NCBI GenBank assembly: GCA_936941515.1
Contig: CAKZJI010000474.1
Location: 1 to 7,879, forward strand
Length of the DNA stretch: 7,879 nucleotides
Direction of reading: 5' to 3'
Source: an uncultured Propionibacteriaceae bacterium
Lineage (GTDB): Bacteria; Actinomycetota; Actinomycetes; Propionibacteriales; Propionibacteriaceae
In this document: positions 1-5,347 of the stretch, one piece after another
Numbering within the stretch: the first letter of the stretch is position 1
How the letters are laid out: every line of letters starts with the position of its first letter
The notes under the pieces: generated by a model
The model's input: the letters and a program-made list of their open reading frames with translations, nothing else
Database searches by the model: none
Told to the model about the DNA's origin: nothing
Position numbers and translations under genes: made by a program

Positions 1-208
1 CGGCGGCGATGGTGGTGGTGACGGGCACGGAGACCGGGTAGGGGTCCCAGCCCTCACCGCGTAGGCGCTCACGCTTGCCGGCGCGGACCTCGAACTGCTC
101 GCCCGGGCCCGGATCGGCCTTGGGCTGCTTGGACCGGTCCGCCGACCTGTCCGAGGATGCGGCGTCGGTGGCGGTCGGGTCTGGGCTGGGGATGCTCTCA
201 TCTGTCAC
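1..208 (-). CDS. lysS: Lysyl-tRNA synthetase, N-terminal part (partial, runs off the window)
   Basis: The first 69 codons of a minus-strand gene that continues beyond position 1. Residues from about 38 onward read EQFEVRAGKRERLRGEGWDP followed by YPVSVPVTTTIAA. This resembles the start of class II lysyl-tRNA synthetases, where a charged helix with a K-x-ERLRxEG-type pattern is followed by DPYP and a V-P-x-T-T-T stretch leading into the anticodon-binding OB fold. The enzyme would charge tRNA-Lys in the cytoplasm. The chosen start is GTG at 206-208; the ATG overlapping it (208-210) is followed at once by a stop. There is no Shine-Dalgarno sequence, but a TANNNT element lies 7 bases upstream, suggesting leaderless expression. 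About 37 residues rich in Asp, Ser and Pro precede the conserved part and look disordered. The catalytic domain is not visible, so the name rests on the N-terminal motif alone. Confidence 0.75.
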   Translation of the reverse strand, partial: MTDESIPSPDPTATDAASSDRSADRSKQPKADPGPGEQFEVRAGKRERLRGEGWDPYPVSVPVTTTIAA

Positions 209-215
209 ATGAAGG

Positions 216-221
216 AGTCTA
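216..221 (-). promoter_or_regulatory. Candidate -10 element of a leaderless lysS promoter
   Basis: The minus strand reads TAGACT, matching the actinobacterial -10 pattern TANNNT. It ends 7 bases before the GTG start of lysS. That places the expected transcription start at or next to the start codon, the usual arrangement of leaderless actinobacterial mRNAs. No clear -35 box is visible about 17 bases further upstream. With such a short motif in a small gap, chance occurrence remains possible. Confidence 0.45.
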
Positions 222-229
222 ACGGCGCA

Positions 230-244
230 CGCCCGCCCCGGGCG
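230..244. repeat. Small GC hairpin in the eutJ-lysS gap
   Basis: CGCCCG (230-235) and CGGGCG (239-244) form a 6-bp inverted repeat with a 3-base loop, just upstream of the candidate lysS -10 element. It could be part of a termination signal for the pdu transcript or simply a by-product of high GC content. Confidence 0.2.
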
Positions 245-284
245 CTCCCCAGAGCCCGACGACTCCCGCACCACATCCGATCCT

Positions 285-304
285 GGTCACACCGGCCGGT
301 GACC
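285..304 (-). terminator. Possible hairpin at the 3' end of the pdu transcript
   Basis: GGTCAC (285-290) pairs with GTGACC (299-304), giving a 6-bp stem with an 8-base loop, beginning 9 bases after the eutJ-like stop codon in transcription direction. An overlapping perfect 12-bp palindrome, CACCGGCCGGTG, lies at 290-301. No T-run follows on the minus strand, so this is not a classical intrinsic terminator. It could be a weak terminator, an mRNA-stabilising hairpin or a protein-binding site, or nothing in a GC-rich gap. Confidence 0.25.
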
Positions 305-313
305 GGTGCGGGG

Positions 314-1081
314 TCAGGCGCGGGCGTCGGCCAGGGGGATGCCGGAGGGGCGCAGGCCCTGGAGGCGGGCGACGTCGGAGTCGACCGGCACCTGGCCGGG
401 GTCGGTGCCGCTGAGCGCCTGGGCTGCGATGGTCGCCATCTTCTCCAGGGTTGGTCGCACGATCGGGAAGGCCGTGCGGACATTGGCCGGATCCACCTTG
501 TAGGCCTCCGCCTCGTCGTAGTCCAGGCCCAGCGCCCCCGAAAGCACCAGCGTCATGTGATGGCCGCCGGTGGCCTCGTCGACGGAGAAGTCGACGACCC
601 CGTCGCGCAGCCGCGACACGCCTGTGGTGCCGTGGCCGACGTCGATGATGGTGCCGTTGCGGACCCCGAGCGCCCGCGCTGCGGCCACCGGCTCGTCGAC
701 AACCTCAAGGGGGGTGAGCTCGCAGGCGTCGAGCACGTTGGTGAAGACCTTGACGGTGCCCTCGCTGATCCCGGGCGGGATGGTGACGGCGGCCTCCGTG
801 AAGTCGTGGCCCAGCCTCGACTCCAGCTCCTCCAGGATTTCCTGCACGTTCCTCACCGCCCCCAGCCAGTCAACGACGATGCCGTCACGCACCACGTTCG
901 CGTGCCGCCAGCCGCCGGCGACGGGTCGGTTCCCGGCATCGACCACCGCCAGCACGATGTTGGCCGTGCCCAGGTCGACGGCGAGCCGCAGCCCGCTGCG
1001 CCTGGCGTTCTTGTGCGCCACCTTCCCAGTCCGCACGAGCTGCGCGAACTGCTTGAGCCTGGTCTGGGGATCGCCGGTCAT
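314..1081 (-). CDS. eutJ: EutJ-like actin/Hsp70-fold protein with atypical C-terminus
   Basis: A 255-residue member of the EutJ family, ASKHA-fold proteins found in ethanolamine and propanediol microcompartment operons and thought to act as chaperones or reactivators; their biochemistry is poorly known. Visible motifs are the phosphate-1 loop [11 protein letters not shown] (residues 33-43), the family pattern [11 protein letters not shown] (61-71), TIPPG (100-104), VVDEPVAAA (127-135), a phosphate-2-like loop [10 protein letters not shown] (145-154) and [10 protein letters not shown] (168-177). In relatives the phosphate-2 loop normally reads GGG; here the middle residue is His150. After [14 protein letters not shown] (ending about residue 225) the usual segment with a V/A-G-G adenosine motif is missing. 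It is replaced by about 30 unrelated residues, and neither of the other two minus-strand frames restores it. The start ATG overlaps the pduJ stop (ATGA) and has no Shine-Dalgarno sequence, so translation probably depends on coupling to pduJ. Confidence 0.85.
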   Translation of the reverse strand: MTGDPQTRLKQFAQLVRTGKVAHKNARRSGLRLAVDLGTANIVLAVVDAGNRPVAGGWRHANVVRDGIVVDWLGAVRNVQEILEELESRLGHDFTEAAVTIPPGISEGTVKVFTNVLDACELTPLEVVDEPVAAARALGVRNGTIIDVGHGTTGVSRLRDGVVDFSVDEATGGHHMTLVLSGALGLDYDEAEAYKVDPANVRTAFPIVRPTLEKMATIAAQALSGTDPGQVPVDSDVARLQGLRPSGIPLADARA

Positions 1082-1347
1082 GCGTGCGGCAGGATCTTCT
1101 CGACGTCGCTGTGGGGACGCGGGATGACGTGCTGGGAGACCAGCTCGCCGACCCTGGTCGCGGCGGATGCGCCCGCATCCACGGCGGCCTTCACAGCCCC
1201 GACATCACCCCGGACCATCACGGTCACCAGGCCGGAGCCGATCTGCACCTTGCCGATGAGGGTCACGTTGGCGGCCTTCACCATGGCGTCGGCGGCCTCA
1301 ATGGAGCCGACGAGGCCCTTGGTCTCGATCATTCCGAGAGCGTTCAT
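1078..1347 (-). CDS. pduJ: Microcompartment shell hexamer PduJ
   Basis: A single-BMC-domain (BMC-H) protein of 89 residues, the normal length for PduA/PduJ. It forms flat hexamers that tile the facets of the propanediol microcompartment, with a central pore for small metabolites. It begins [14 protein letters not shown], like Salmonella PduJ, continues [13 protein letters not shown] and the sheet [19 protein letters not shown], and ends [15 protein letters not shown]. The pore loop is QIGSG (residues 35-39); the enteric PduA/PduJ pattern is KIGSG, so the flanking Lys is Gln here. The ATG overlaps the pduK-like stop (ATGA), and AGAAGGAA lies 6 bases upstream as ribosome binding site. PduJ versus PduA naming rests on position after pduK and on the N-terminus; a PduA-like gene lies at the other end of the window. 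Confidence 0.93.
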   Translation of the reverse strand: MNALGMIETKGLVGSIEAADAMVKAANVTLIGKVQIGSGLVTVMVRGDVGAVKAAVDAGASAATRVGELVSQHVIPRPHSDVEKILPHA

Positions 1348-1883
1348 GATTGCTTCCTTCTCCTCGCAGTGGATGTCCGTGGGGCCGGCTTGGCCTCCTG
1401 GGCTTTGGTCTCCTGAGGTTTCGCAGGGGCGGGCTCCGTGGCCTCGGGTGCGGCGGCCTCAGACGTTGGGGCCGGCTCCTGGGCAACCTCAAGCTTGACG
1501 GTGGGCTCCGCGTCGGCCAACTCCTCGACCTGGGTGGGCTCAGATTCGACGCCGGGCTCCTGGGTGGGTTCCGGCTCGGCTCTGGGGGCCGGTGGGGTGT
1601 GGCCGACGGTGGTGGCAGAGAACACCAGCATCTCCAGCTCAGGATGGGGCCGGGGGATGACCAGCTTGCTGACCACGCGGCTCAGCTTCTCGGCTGCGGC
1701 CTCGGCGGCGTCGATGGCCGCATTCACCGCCCCCACCTGGCCCTCCACCTTGACGGTGACGTAGCCGCCGCCCTTGGCCAGCTCATAGCCGATCAGGGTG
1801 ACGTCGGCGGTCTTGCAGGCGACGTCGGCGGCTTCAACGCCTGCGACGAGGCCAACCACCTCAATGGTCCCCAGGGCTTGCAT
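1344..1883 (-). CDS. pduK: PduK-like microcompartment shell protein with long disordered tail
   Basis: A 179-residue protein. Residues 1-90 are a BMC-H domain ([20 protein letters not shown], the strand [13 protein letters not shown], then [10 protein letters not shown]). Residues 91-179 form a low-complexity tail rich in Pro, Glu, Ala and Thr, acidic over about 102-153 and basic at the end ([11 protein letters not shown]). PduK is a minor shell protein; Salmonella PduK likewise has a C-terminal extension, but with a cysteine cluster proposed to bind an Fe-S centre. This tail has no cysteine. The pore loop is KGGG instead of the common IGSG. ATG 1881-1883 is chosen as start: it overlaps the pduH stop (TGATG) and AGGAG lies 6 bases upstream, whereas the GTG immediately before it would be only 3 bases from AGGAG. 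The position between pduH and pduJ matches known pdu operons and supports the name more than the tail does. Confidence 0.85.
   Translation of the reverse strand: MQALGTIEVVGLVAGVEAADVACKTADVTLIGYELAKGGGYVTVKVEGQVGAVNAAIDAAEAAAEKLSRVVSKLVIPRPHPELEMLVFSATTVGHTPPAPRAEPEPTQEPGVESEPTQVEELADAEPTVKLEVAQEPAPTSEAAAPEATEPAPAKPQETKAQEAKPAPRTSTARRRKQS
1354..1361 (-). promoter_or_regulatory. Ribosome binding site of pduJ
   Basis: The minus strand reads AGAAGGAA, ending 6 bases before the pduJ ATG. A second purine run, AGGAGA, lies at 1359-1364. Both are inside the end of the preceding pduK-like gene, so pduJ can be initiated independently as well as by coupling. Confidence 0.6.
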
Positions 1884-2236
1884 CACTGACTCCTCTCAGC
1901 CAGCCCCCGCAGGGGCAGGCGCTTCACCAGACGGGCCGCGTTCGACCCGATAGTACGGTCATCCTCAGGGGCAGTGCCAAGAAGATGCGCCAGGTACGGC
2001 CTGCCCTCGGGCAGCTTCTCGGTGGTCACCACCACGTAGTCCAGGCTGACCCCCAGCCCGACGCCCAGCAGGGAGGCGACGGCGGCCTCGTGGGCAAGGA
2101 CCAGGGGATTCAACTCCGCCGAACGCCTGATCGCGCACGGCACACCCTCCTCCTCCATGCCGAGGAGCAGCTGGGTCAGCTGGGCGTCGTCGATGCGCTC
2201 GTTGACTGCCAGGCCGATGGCGGGGCGTTCGGTCAT
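1883..2236 (-). CDS. pduH: Diol dehydratase reactivase small subunit PduH
   Basis: A 117-residue protein, close to the usual length of about 116. With PduG it forms the reactivating factor that uses ATP to release damaged cobalamin from inactivated diol dehydratase, so that intact adenosylcobalamin can rebind. Family features are PAIGLAVN near the N-terminus, the LLGMEEEGVPCAIR segment (residues 24-37), LDYVVVTTEKLP (65-76) and the C-terminal SNAARLVKRLPLR (98-110), which corresponds to GNNAARLVKGIPFR in Salmonella PduH. ATG 2234-2236 is chosen because it overlaps the pduG stop (ATGA) and gives the family N-terminus; an upstream in-frame TTG at 2246-2248 would add only four residues. A purine run, GGGGGGAG (2239-2246), lies just upstream, though its GGAG end is only 2 bases from the ATG. 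Overlap with pduG favours balanced synthesis of the two subunits. Confidence 0.92.
   Translation of the reverse strand: MTERPAIGLAVNERIDDAQLTQLLLGMEEEGVPCAIRRSAELNPLVLAHEAAVASLLGVGLGVSLDYVVVTTEKLPEGRPYLAHLLGTAPEDDRTIGSNAARLVKRLPLRGLAERSQ
1890..1894 (-). promoter_or_regulatory. Ribosome binding site deciding the pduK start
   Basis: The minus strand reads AGGAG (within GAGAGGAG, 1890-1897). It is 6 bases from ATG 1883 but only 3 from GTG 1886, so it favours the ATG. Confidence 0.65.
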
Positions 2237-4050
2237 GACTCCCCCCAACTCAGGGCGAGCCCCGTCGCGACGGCGTTGCGTGGCCCCTCGGTGCCGCGGA
2301 TGTTCGCGCGGCCCGCGACCACCCGGTAGTCGGCCAGCGCCCTGGTGACGAGCTGCGGGATCTCGAAGTCCAGCGCGGAGCCGCCCACCAGCACCACGAA
2401 GTCGATGTCCCGCACATTGTCGGTGGGGGAGACGCGGCGCAGCGCGCGGATGGCGTTGGTGACGAACACCCGCTCCTTCGCGCGGATCCGCACCTGCCGG
2501 ATGGCCTCCACGGGCAGATCGGCATCGACGGGCACCATGCCGTCGGGTTTCAGCACGACGGTGCGGGCGTAGACATGCCCCGGCAGCGGCTCCTCGAAGA
2601 ACTGCACGGTGCCGTCCTCGTGGCGGATGTTGAACACCGACTCGACCTTCGCCAGGGGGTGGCGTTTGATGTCCTCGGCGGCGTCGAACGAGTCGAGGCC
2701 CAGCTCGGACTGGATCATCAGCGTCACCATGTTCCCGGCACCGGCGAGGTGGATTGACTCCCCGCTGCCGTCGGGGCGCATCACGGAGGCGTCGGTGGAG
2801 CCCGCGCCCATATCGAGGATGGCGATCGGCGCGGCGGTTCCCGGGGTGGTGAGCGCCCCGCGGATCGCCATGTCGGCCTCCACGCCGCCCACCTCGACGG
2901 GCACCCCGATCTCGGAGGCCAGCTCGGAGGCGATCCTGCCCATCTGGAGCCGGTCGGTCTTGACCATGACGGCGATCCCGACGGCAGCCTCCATGGAGAA
3001 CTCGTTCGCGATGCCGCCCGCGACCTGCTGCGGCACCTGGGTGTCGACGGCGAGCAGATCGGTGATGCGGATGTCGCGGGGATGCTGGGCGGTCAGCTGC
3101 CCCATCGTGACCCGCACCTTCTCCATCATGCCGCCGACGTTGGTTCCGGGCTCGCCGGTGATATCGCTCAGCCCCCGCACCCGGGAGGCAACGCCCATGA
3201 TCTCGGAGGCCCCCAGGTCGACGTCCACGTCGAGGGTGTTGGAGCCGTGGAAGGTCAGGCGACCCGCTGGGATGCGACGCTCCTGCACGTCACCTTTTGG
3301 GGTCTTGATGACGACGGCGGACCGGTTGCCGACCAGGGAGCGCGCCAGCGGCACCACGGAGCGGGTGTCGTCGGGGTCGAGTTTGAAGAGGGTGGCGATG
3401 CCGAACGGGTTGGACAGGGTCTCGACGATGCGGCCGACGTCCGCCACCTCGATGGCCGCCAGCATCCCGAGCGGCACCTTCTCAATCAGACGCACCTCGT
3501 CGACGATGGGGATCTTGCGCTGGAGGCGGTTGTGCACCAGCACGCCGTCGTCGGCCTGCAGGATCGCGCCCGTGATCTCCAGGCGGTCGGAGACGGCGTT
3601 CAACTCGGCCGCGACCCGGTCGTAGGGATACGTGCGGGGTGCGACAACGATGTATGCGCGGCCTGCGGGCGCGGTGGGAAGTTCGTGTATGGCGATGGTC
3701 TCGCCGACCCCGATGCCGAGACCGCCCGGGGTTGCGGGGTTGTGCCCGATCATCGTGGACTCGGTGATGATCGTCTCGGTGATGGTCTCCATCGCGACGT
3801 CGCCGATCACGGGGGCGGCCTCGTTGATGCGGATGGAGTCGAGGTCCTCAATGCGACGACCGGCCTTGCGCAGGGCGTCGGTGAGGGCCTGGAACAGGCC
3901 ACGGATGTTGGCGCTGGTTCCCTTGATTCCGGTGGTGGGGACGATGGCGCTGGCGAGGAACCGCACCTGACCGGAGGCAGCGCCGACCTCGGCGAGCGCC
4001 ACCTCGGTGGTGGCGTTGCCAATGTCGATGCCAGCTACCAGTTTCACCAT
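2233..4050 (-). CDS. pduG: Diol dehydratase reactivase large subunit PduG
   Basis: A 605-residue protein, near the 610 of Salmonella PduG. It is the ATPase subunit of the dehydratase-reactivating factor, with an actin/Hsp70-like nucleotide-binding fold. Visible motifs are the phosphate-1 loop AGIDIGNATTEVALA (residues 6-20), INEAAPVIGDVAMETITETI (75-94), the glycine-rich GGLGIGVGETI (109-119), VEADMAIRGALTTPGTAAP (390-408), the phosphate-2 loop ILDMGAGSTDAS (411-422) and the adenosine motif FVVLVGGSALDFEIP (551-565). All nucleotide-binding elements look intact, unlike in the EutJ-like protein further down. ATG 4048-4050 is chosen over an in-frame GTG at 4060-4062 because the family begins just before AGIDIGN and AGGTGA lies 8 bases upstream of the ATG. 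The 27-base gap after pduE is the largest inside the operon. The stop overlaps the pduH start. Confidence 0.96.
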   Translation of the reverse strand: MVKLVAGIDIGNATTEVALAEVGAASGQVRFLASAIVPTTGIKGTSANIRGLFQALTDALRKAGRRIEDLDSIRINEAAPVIGDVAMETITETIITESTMIGHNPATPGGLGIGVGETIAIHELPTAPAGRAYIVVAPRTYPYDRVAAELNAVSDRLEITGAILQADDGVLVHNRLQRKIPIVDEVRLIEKVPLGMLAAIEVADVGRIVETLSNPFGIATLFKLDPDDTRSVVPLARSLVGNRSAVVIKTPKGDVQERRIPAGRLTFHGSNTLDVDVDLGASEIMGVASRVRGLSDITGEPGTNVGGMMEKVRVTMGQLTAQHPRDIRITDLLAVDTQVPQQVAGGIANEFSMEAAVGIAVMVKTDRLQMGRIASELASEIGVPVEVGGVEADMAIRGALTTPGTAAPIAILDMGAGSTDASVMRPDGSGESIHLAGAGNMVTLMIQSELGLDSFDAAEDIKRHPLAKVESVFNIRHEDGTVQFFEEPLPGHVYARTVVLKPDGMVPVDADLPVEAIRQVRIRAKERVFVTNAIRALRRVSPTDNVRDIDFVVLVGGSALDFEIPQLVTRALADYRVVAGRANIRGTEGPRNAVATGLALSWGES

Positions 4051-4058
4051 CGTCCCCT

Positions 4059-4064
4059 TCACCT
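4059..4064 (-). promoter_or_regulatory. Ribosome binding site deciding the pduG start
   Basis: AGGTGA on the minus strand is a good match to the anti-Shine-Dalgarno complement and lies 8 bases from ATG 4050. It overlaps the alternative GTG at 4062 and so argues against that start. Confidence 0.65.
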
Positions 4065-4077
4065 GTCTCTTGCCTGC

Positions 4078-4632
4078 TCAGTCCTCGCGCAGGCGGCCGC
4101 GGGCCTCGTAGACGTCGGCGGCCTCGCGGACGAAGCCCGCGCTCACCTTCGCCCCGTAGGTGCCCTCCAACTCGGCGGCGATATCGTACAGCTCCTGTTT
4201 CGTGGAGCGGTAGGGTCGCAGCGCGTTGTAGATCTCCAGCAGCCGGGCATCCGGCACTGCCACCAGTTCGGCGGCGCGGCGGAAGTTGCGGGCCAGGGTC
4301 TCGCGGCCTGCAGCGTCGGCCACCTGGGCCTGGAGCTCCAGGGTCTCCGAGGAGATGCGGAAGTCCAGGGGGCTCAGCTCGCCCGACTTCACCCTGTCGA
4401 AGGTGAGGTCGGTCAGCTGCCTGCCCGTGTTGGTCTTCACTAGCTCCGGATGCTTCTCCGCGAGCGGGTACTCGTCGCGGCGGATGCGGGGCGACGGCTC
4501 GGCCGAGGCTCGGCGGGGCGGCTCCGGTGCGCTGGGCGTTGAGGGGCTCTTCTTCTCGAAGGTCACAGAGTCATTCCCGAGGGACTTCATGACCTCGGAC
4601 ATGACCTGCCGGATGAGTTGTTCCTGATCCAT
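4078..4632 (-). CDS. pduE: Propanediol dehydratase small subunit PduE
   Basis: A 184-residue gamma subunit of adenosylcobalamin-dependent diol dehydratase (Salmonella PduE has 173). Residues 1-20 form an amphipathic helix (DQEQLIRQVMSEVMKSLGN) of the kind that directs dehydratase subunits into the microcompartment. Residues 21-50 are a Pro/Ser/Glu linker. The conserved domain starts at DEYPLAEKHPELVKT (53-67) and includes LDFRISSETLELQAQVA (89-105), the strongly conserved LLEIYNALRPYRSTKQEL (131-148) and FVREAADVYEARGRL (167-181). ATG 4630-4632 is chosen: AGGAG lies 5 bases upstream, and a longer reading to 4689 would run inside pduD with no family similarity. The N-terminal helix is nearly the same as that of PduB. 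The gene starts 8 bases after pduD. Confidence 0.95.
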   Translation of the reverse strand: MDQEQLIRQVMSEVMKSLGNDSVTFEKKSPSTPSAPEPPRRASAEPSPRIRRDEYPLAEKHPELVKTNTGRQLTDLTFDRVKSGELSPLDFRISSETLELQAQVADAAGRETLARNFRRAAELVAVPDARLLEIYNALRPYRSTKQELYDIAAELEGTYGAKVSAGFVREAADVYEARGRLRED

Positions 4633-4640
4633 TGTGACTC

Positions 4641-5339
4641 CTAGGCGGTGCTGACCCGCAGCGCCTGGGGCTTCTTGGCCAGGTCGCACTGGGCGGTTTC
4701 CTTGTTGTGCAGCAGGGCCGCGATGGCCTGATACTTGGGGCGGGCCATCTGGTCGTTGCGGATCGGCACAGGCTGCGGCGACTCGCCCTTGGCGTACTTC
4801 GCGGCGTTCTTGCCGATGGCGCGGAAGGTCTCCAGGTCGATCAGCGGCGACTGGCTGAACAACTCCACGTTGGACAGCGGGGGCAGGTCCCTCTGGTGAA
4901 TGACTGTGGTGCCGCGTGACTGGATGCCGATGCCGATCCCGGAGCCCGACAGCTTCGCCGCCTGGTGGGCGATGAAGCCGACGTCGGCGCTCTTGTAGAT
5001 CTTCACGAACCGATACTTGAGACCCTCCTCCTCAATGCCGGCCGTGATCTCCTTCAGGACGTCGGCGTGGGGCAGGCCGATGATGGTCTCGTGGATCAGG
5101 GCGCTGAACGCTGGGGAGACCGCGATCACGACCTCCTTCGGATCCGTGCCGCGCTCCGCGTCCCCGGTCTCGGCGAGGGTGAGCTTCCCGGACGCGGTGG
5201 CGGGCATCGTCGCCGTGCCCCCTGAGCCTGCGGGCGTCGCAGACGAGGCGGGGGCCGACGAGGCGTGGGTCTCGCCCGCGGTCATCTCCTGGACCACCTG
5301 CGCGATGATCTGCTTCAGGGTGTTTGTGTCAATGTCCAT
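4641..5339 (-). CDS. pduD: Propanediol dehydratase medium subunit PduD
   Basis: A 232-residue beta subunit of diol dehydratase (224 in Salmonella), which helps hold the cobalamin cofactor against PduC. Residues 1-20 ([20 protein letters not shown]) are an amphipathic helix matching the known PduD encapsulation signal in kind and position. Residues 21-55 are an Ala/Ser/Thr/Gly linker. The enzyme domain follows, with [10 protein letters not shown] (69-78), [13 protein letters not shown] (101-113), the cofactor-proximal [19 protein letters not shown] (116-134) and [13 protein letters not shown] (137-149), [10 protein letters not shown] (152-161) and [17 protein letters not shown] (176-192). ATG 5337-5339 is chosen because it gives the canonical helix and has GAGGT just upstream at the pduC end; a longer reading to 5399 lies inside pduC. 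It is 8 bases downstream of pduC, and its product would assemble with PduC and PduE. Confidence 0.96.
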   Translation of the reverse strand: MDIDTNTLKQIIAQVVQEMTAGETHASSAPASSATPAGSGGTATMPATASGKLTLAETGDAERGTDPKEVVIAVSPAFSALIHETIIGLPHADVLKEITAGIEEEGLKYRFVKIYKSADVGFIAHQAAKLSGSGIGIGIQSRGTTVIHQRDLPPLSNVELFSQSPLIDLETFRAIGKNAAKYAKGESPQPVPIRNDQMARPKYQAIAALLHNKETAQCDLAKKPQALRVSTA

Positions 5340-5347
5340 GACTGACC

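Noticed and set aside
314..430. Frameshift explaining the odd EutJ C-terminus
   Set aside because: The other two minus-strand frames were read by eye and neither gives the missing VGG-type segment; they yield only Pro/Arg/Ala-rich shadow sequence.
209..1498. Plus-strand open frame of 429 codons, antisense to eutJ, pduJ and part of pduK
   Set aside because: The product is compositionally biased, has no recognizable domain and lies wholly opposite well-supported genes. Long antisense frames are expected in GC-rich coding DNA.
1078..1883. Adjacent pduJ and pduK-like genes as a recent tandem duplication
   Set aside because: They share only the BMC-H fold and short motifs; the sequences are too divergent for a recent event, and K-J order is normal for pdu operons.
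2609..3625. Plus-strand open frame of 338 codons opposite pduG
   Set aside because: It is Ser/Thr/Arg/Pro-rich shadow sequence with no domain, opposite an intact ATPase gene.
3082..4443. Plus-strand open frame of 453 codons opposite pduG and pduE
   Set aside because: It is Gly/Asp/Val-rich with no family similarity, and the opposite strand carries complete motif-bearing genes.
4633..4689. Longer pduE reading starting inside pduD
   Set aside because: The extra 19 residues do not match the family, and a good AGGAG site precedes the internal ATG at 4632.
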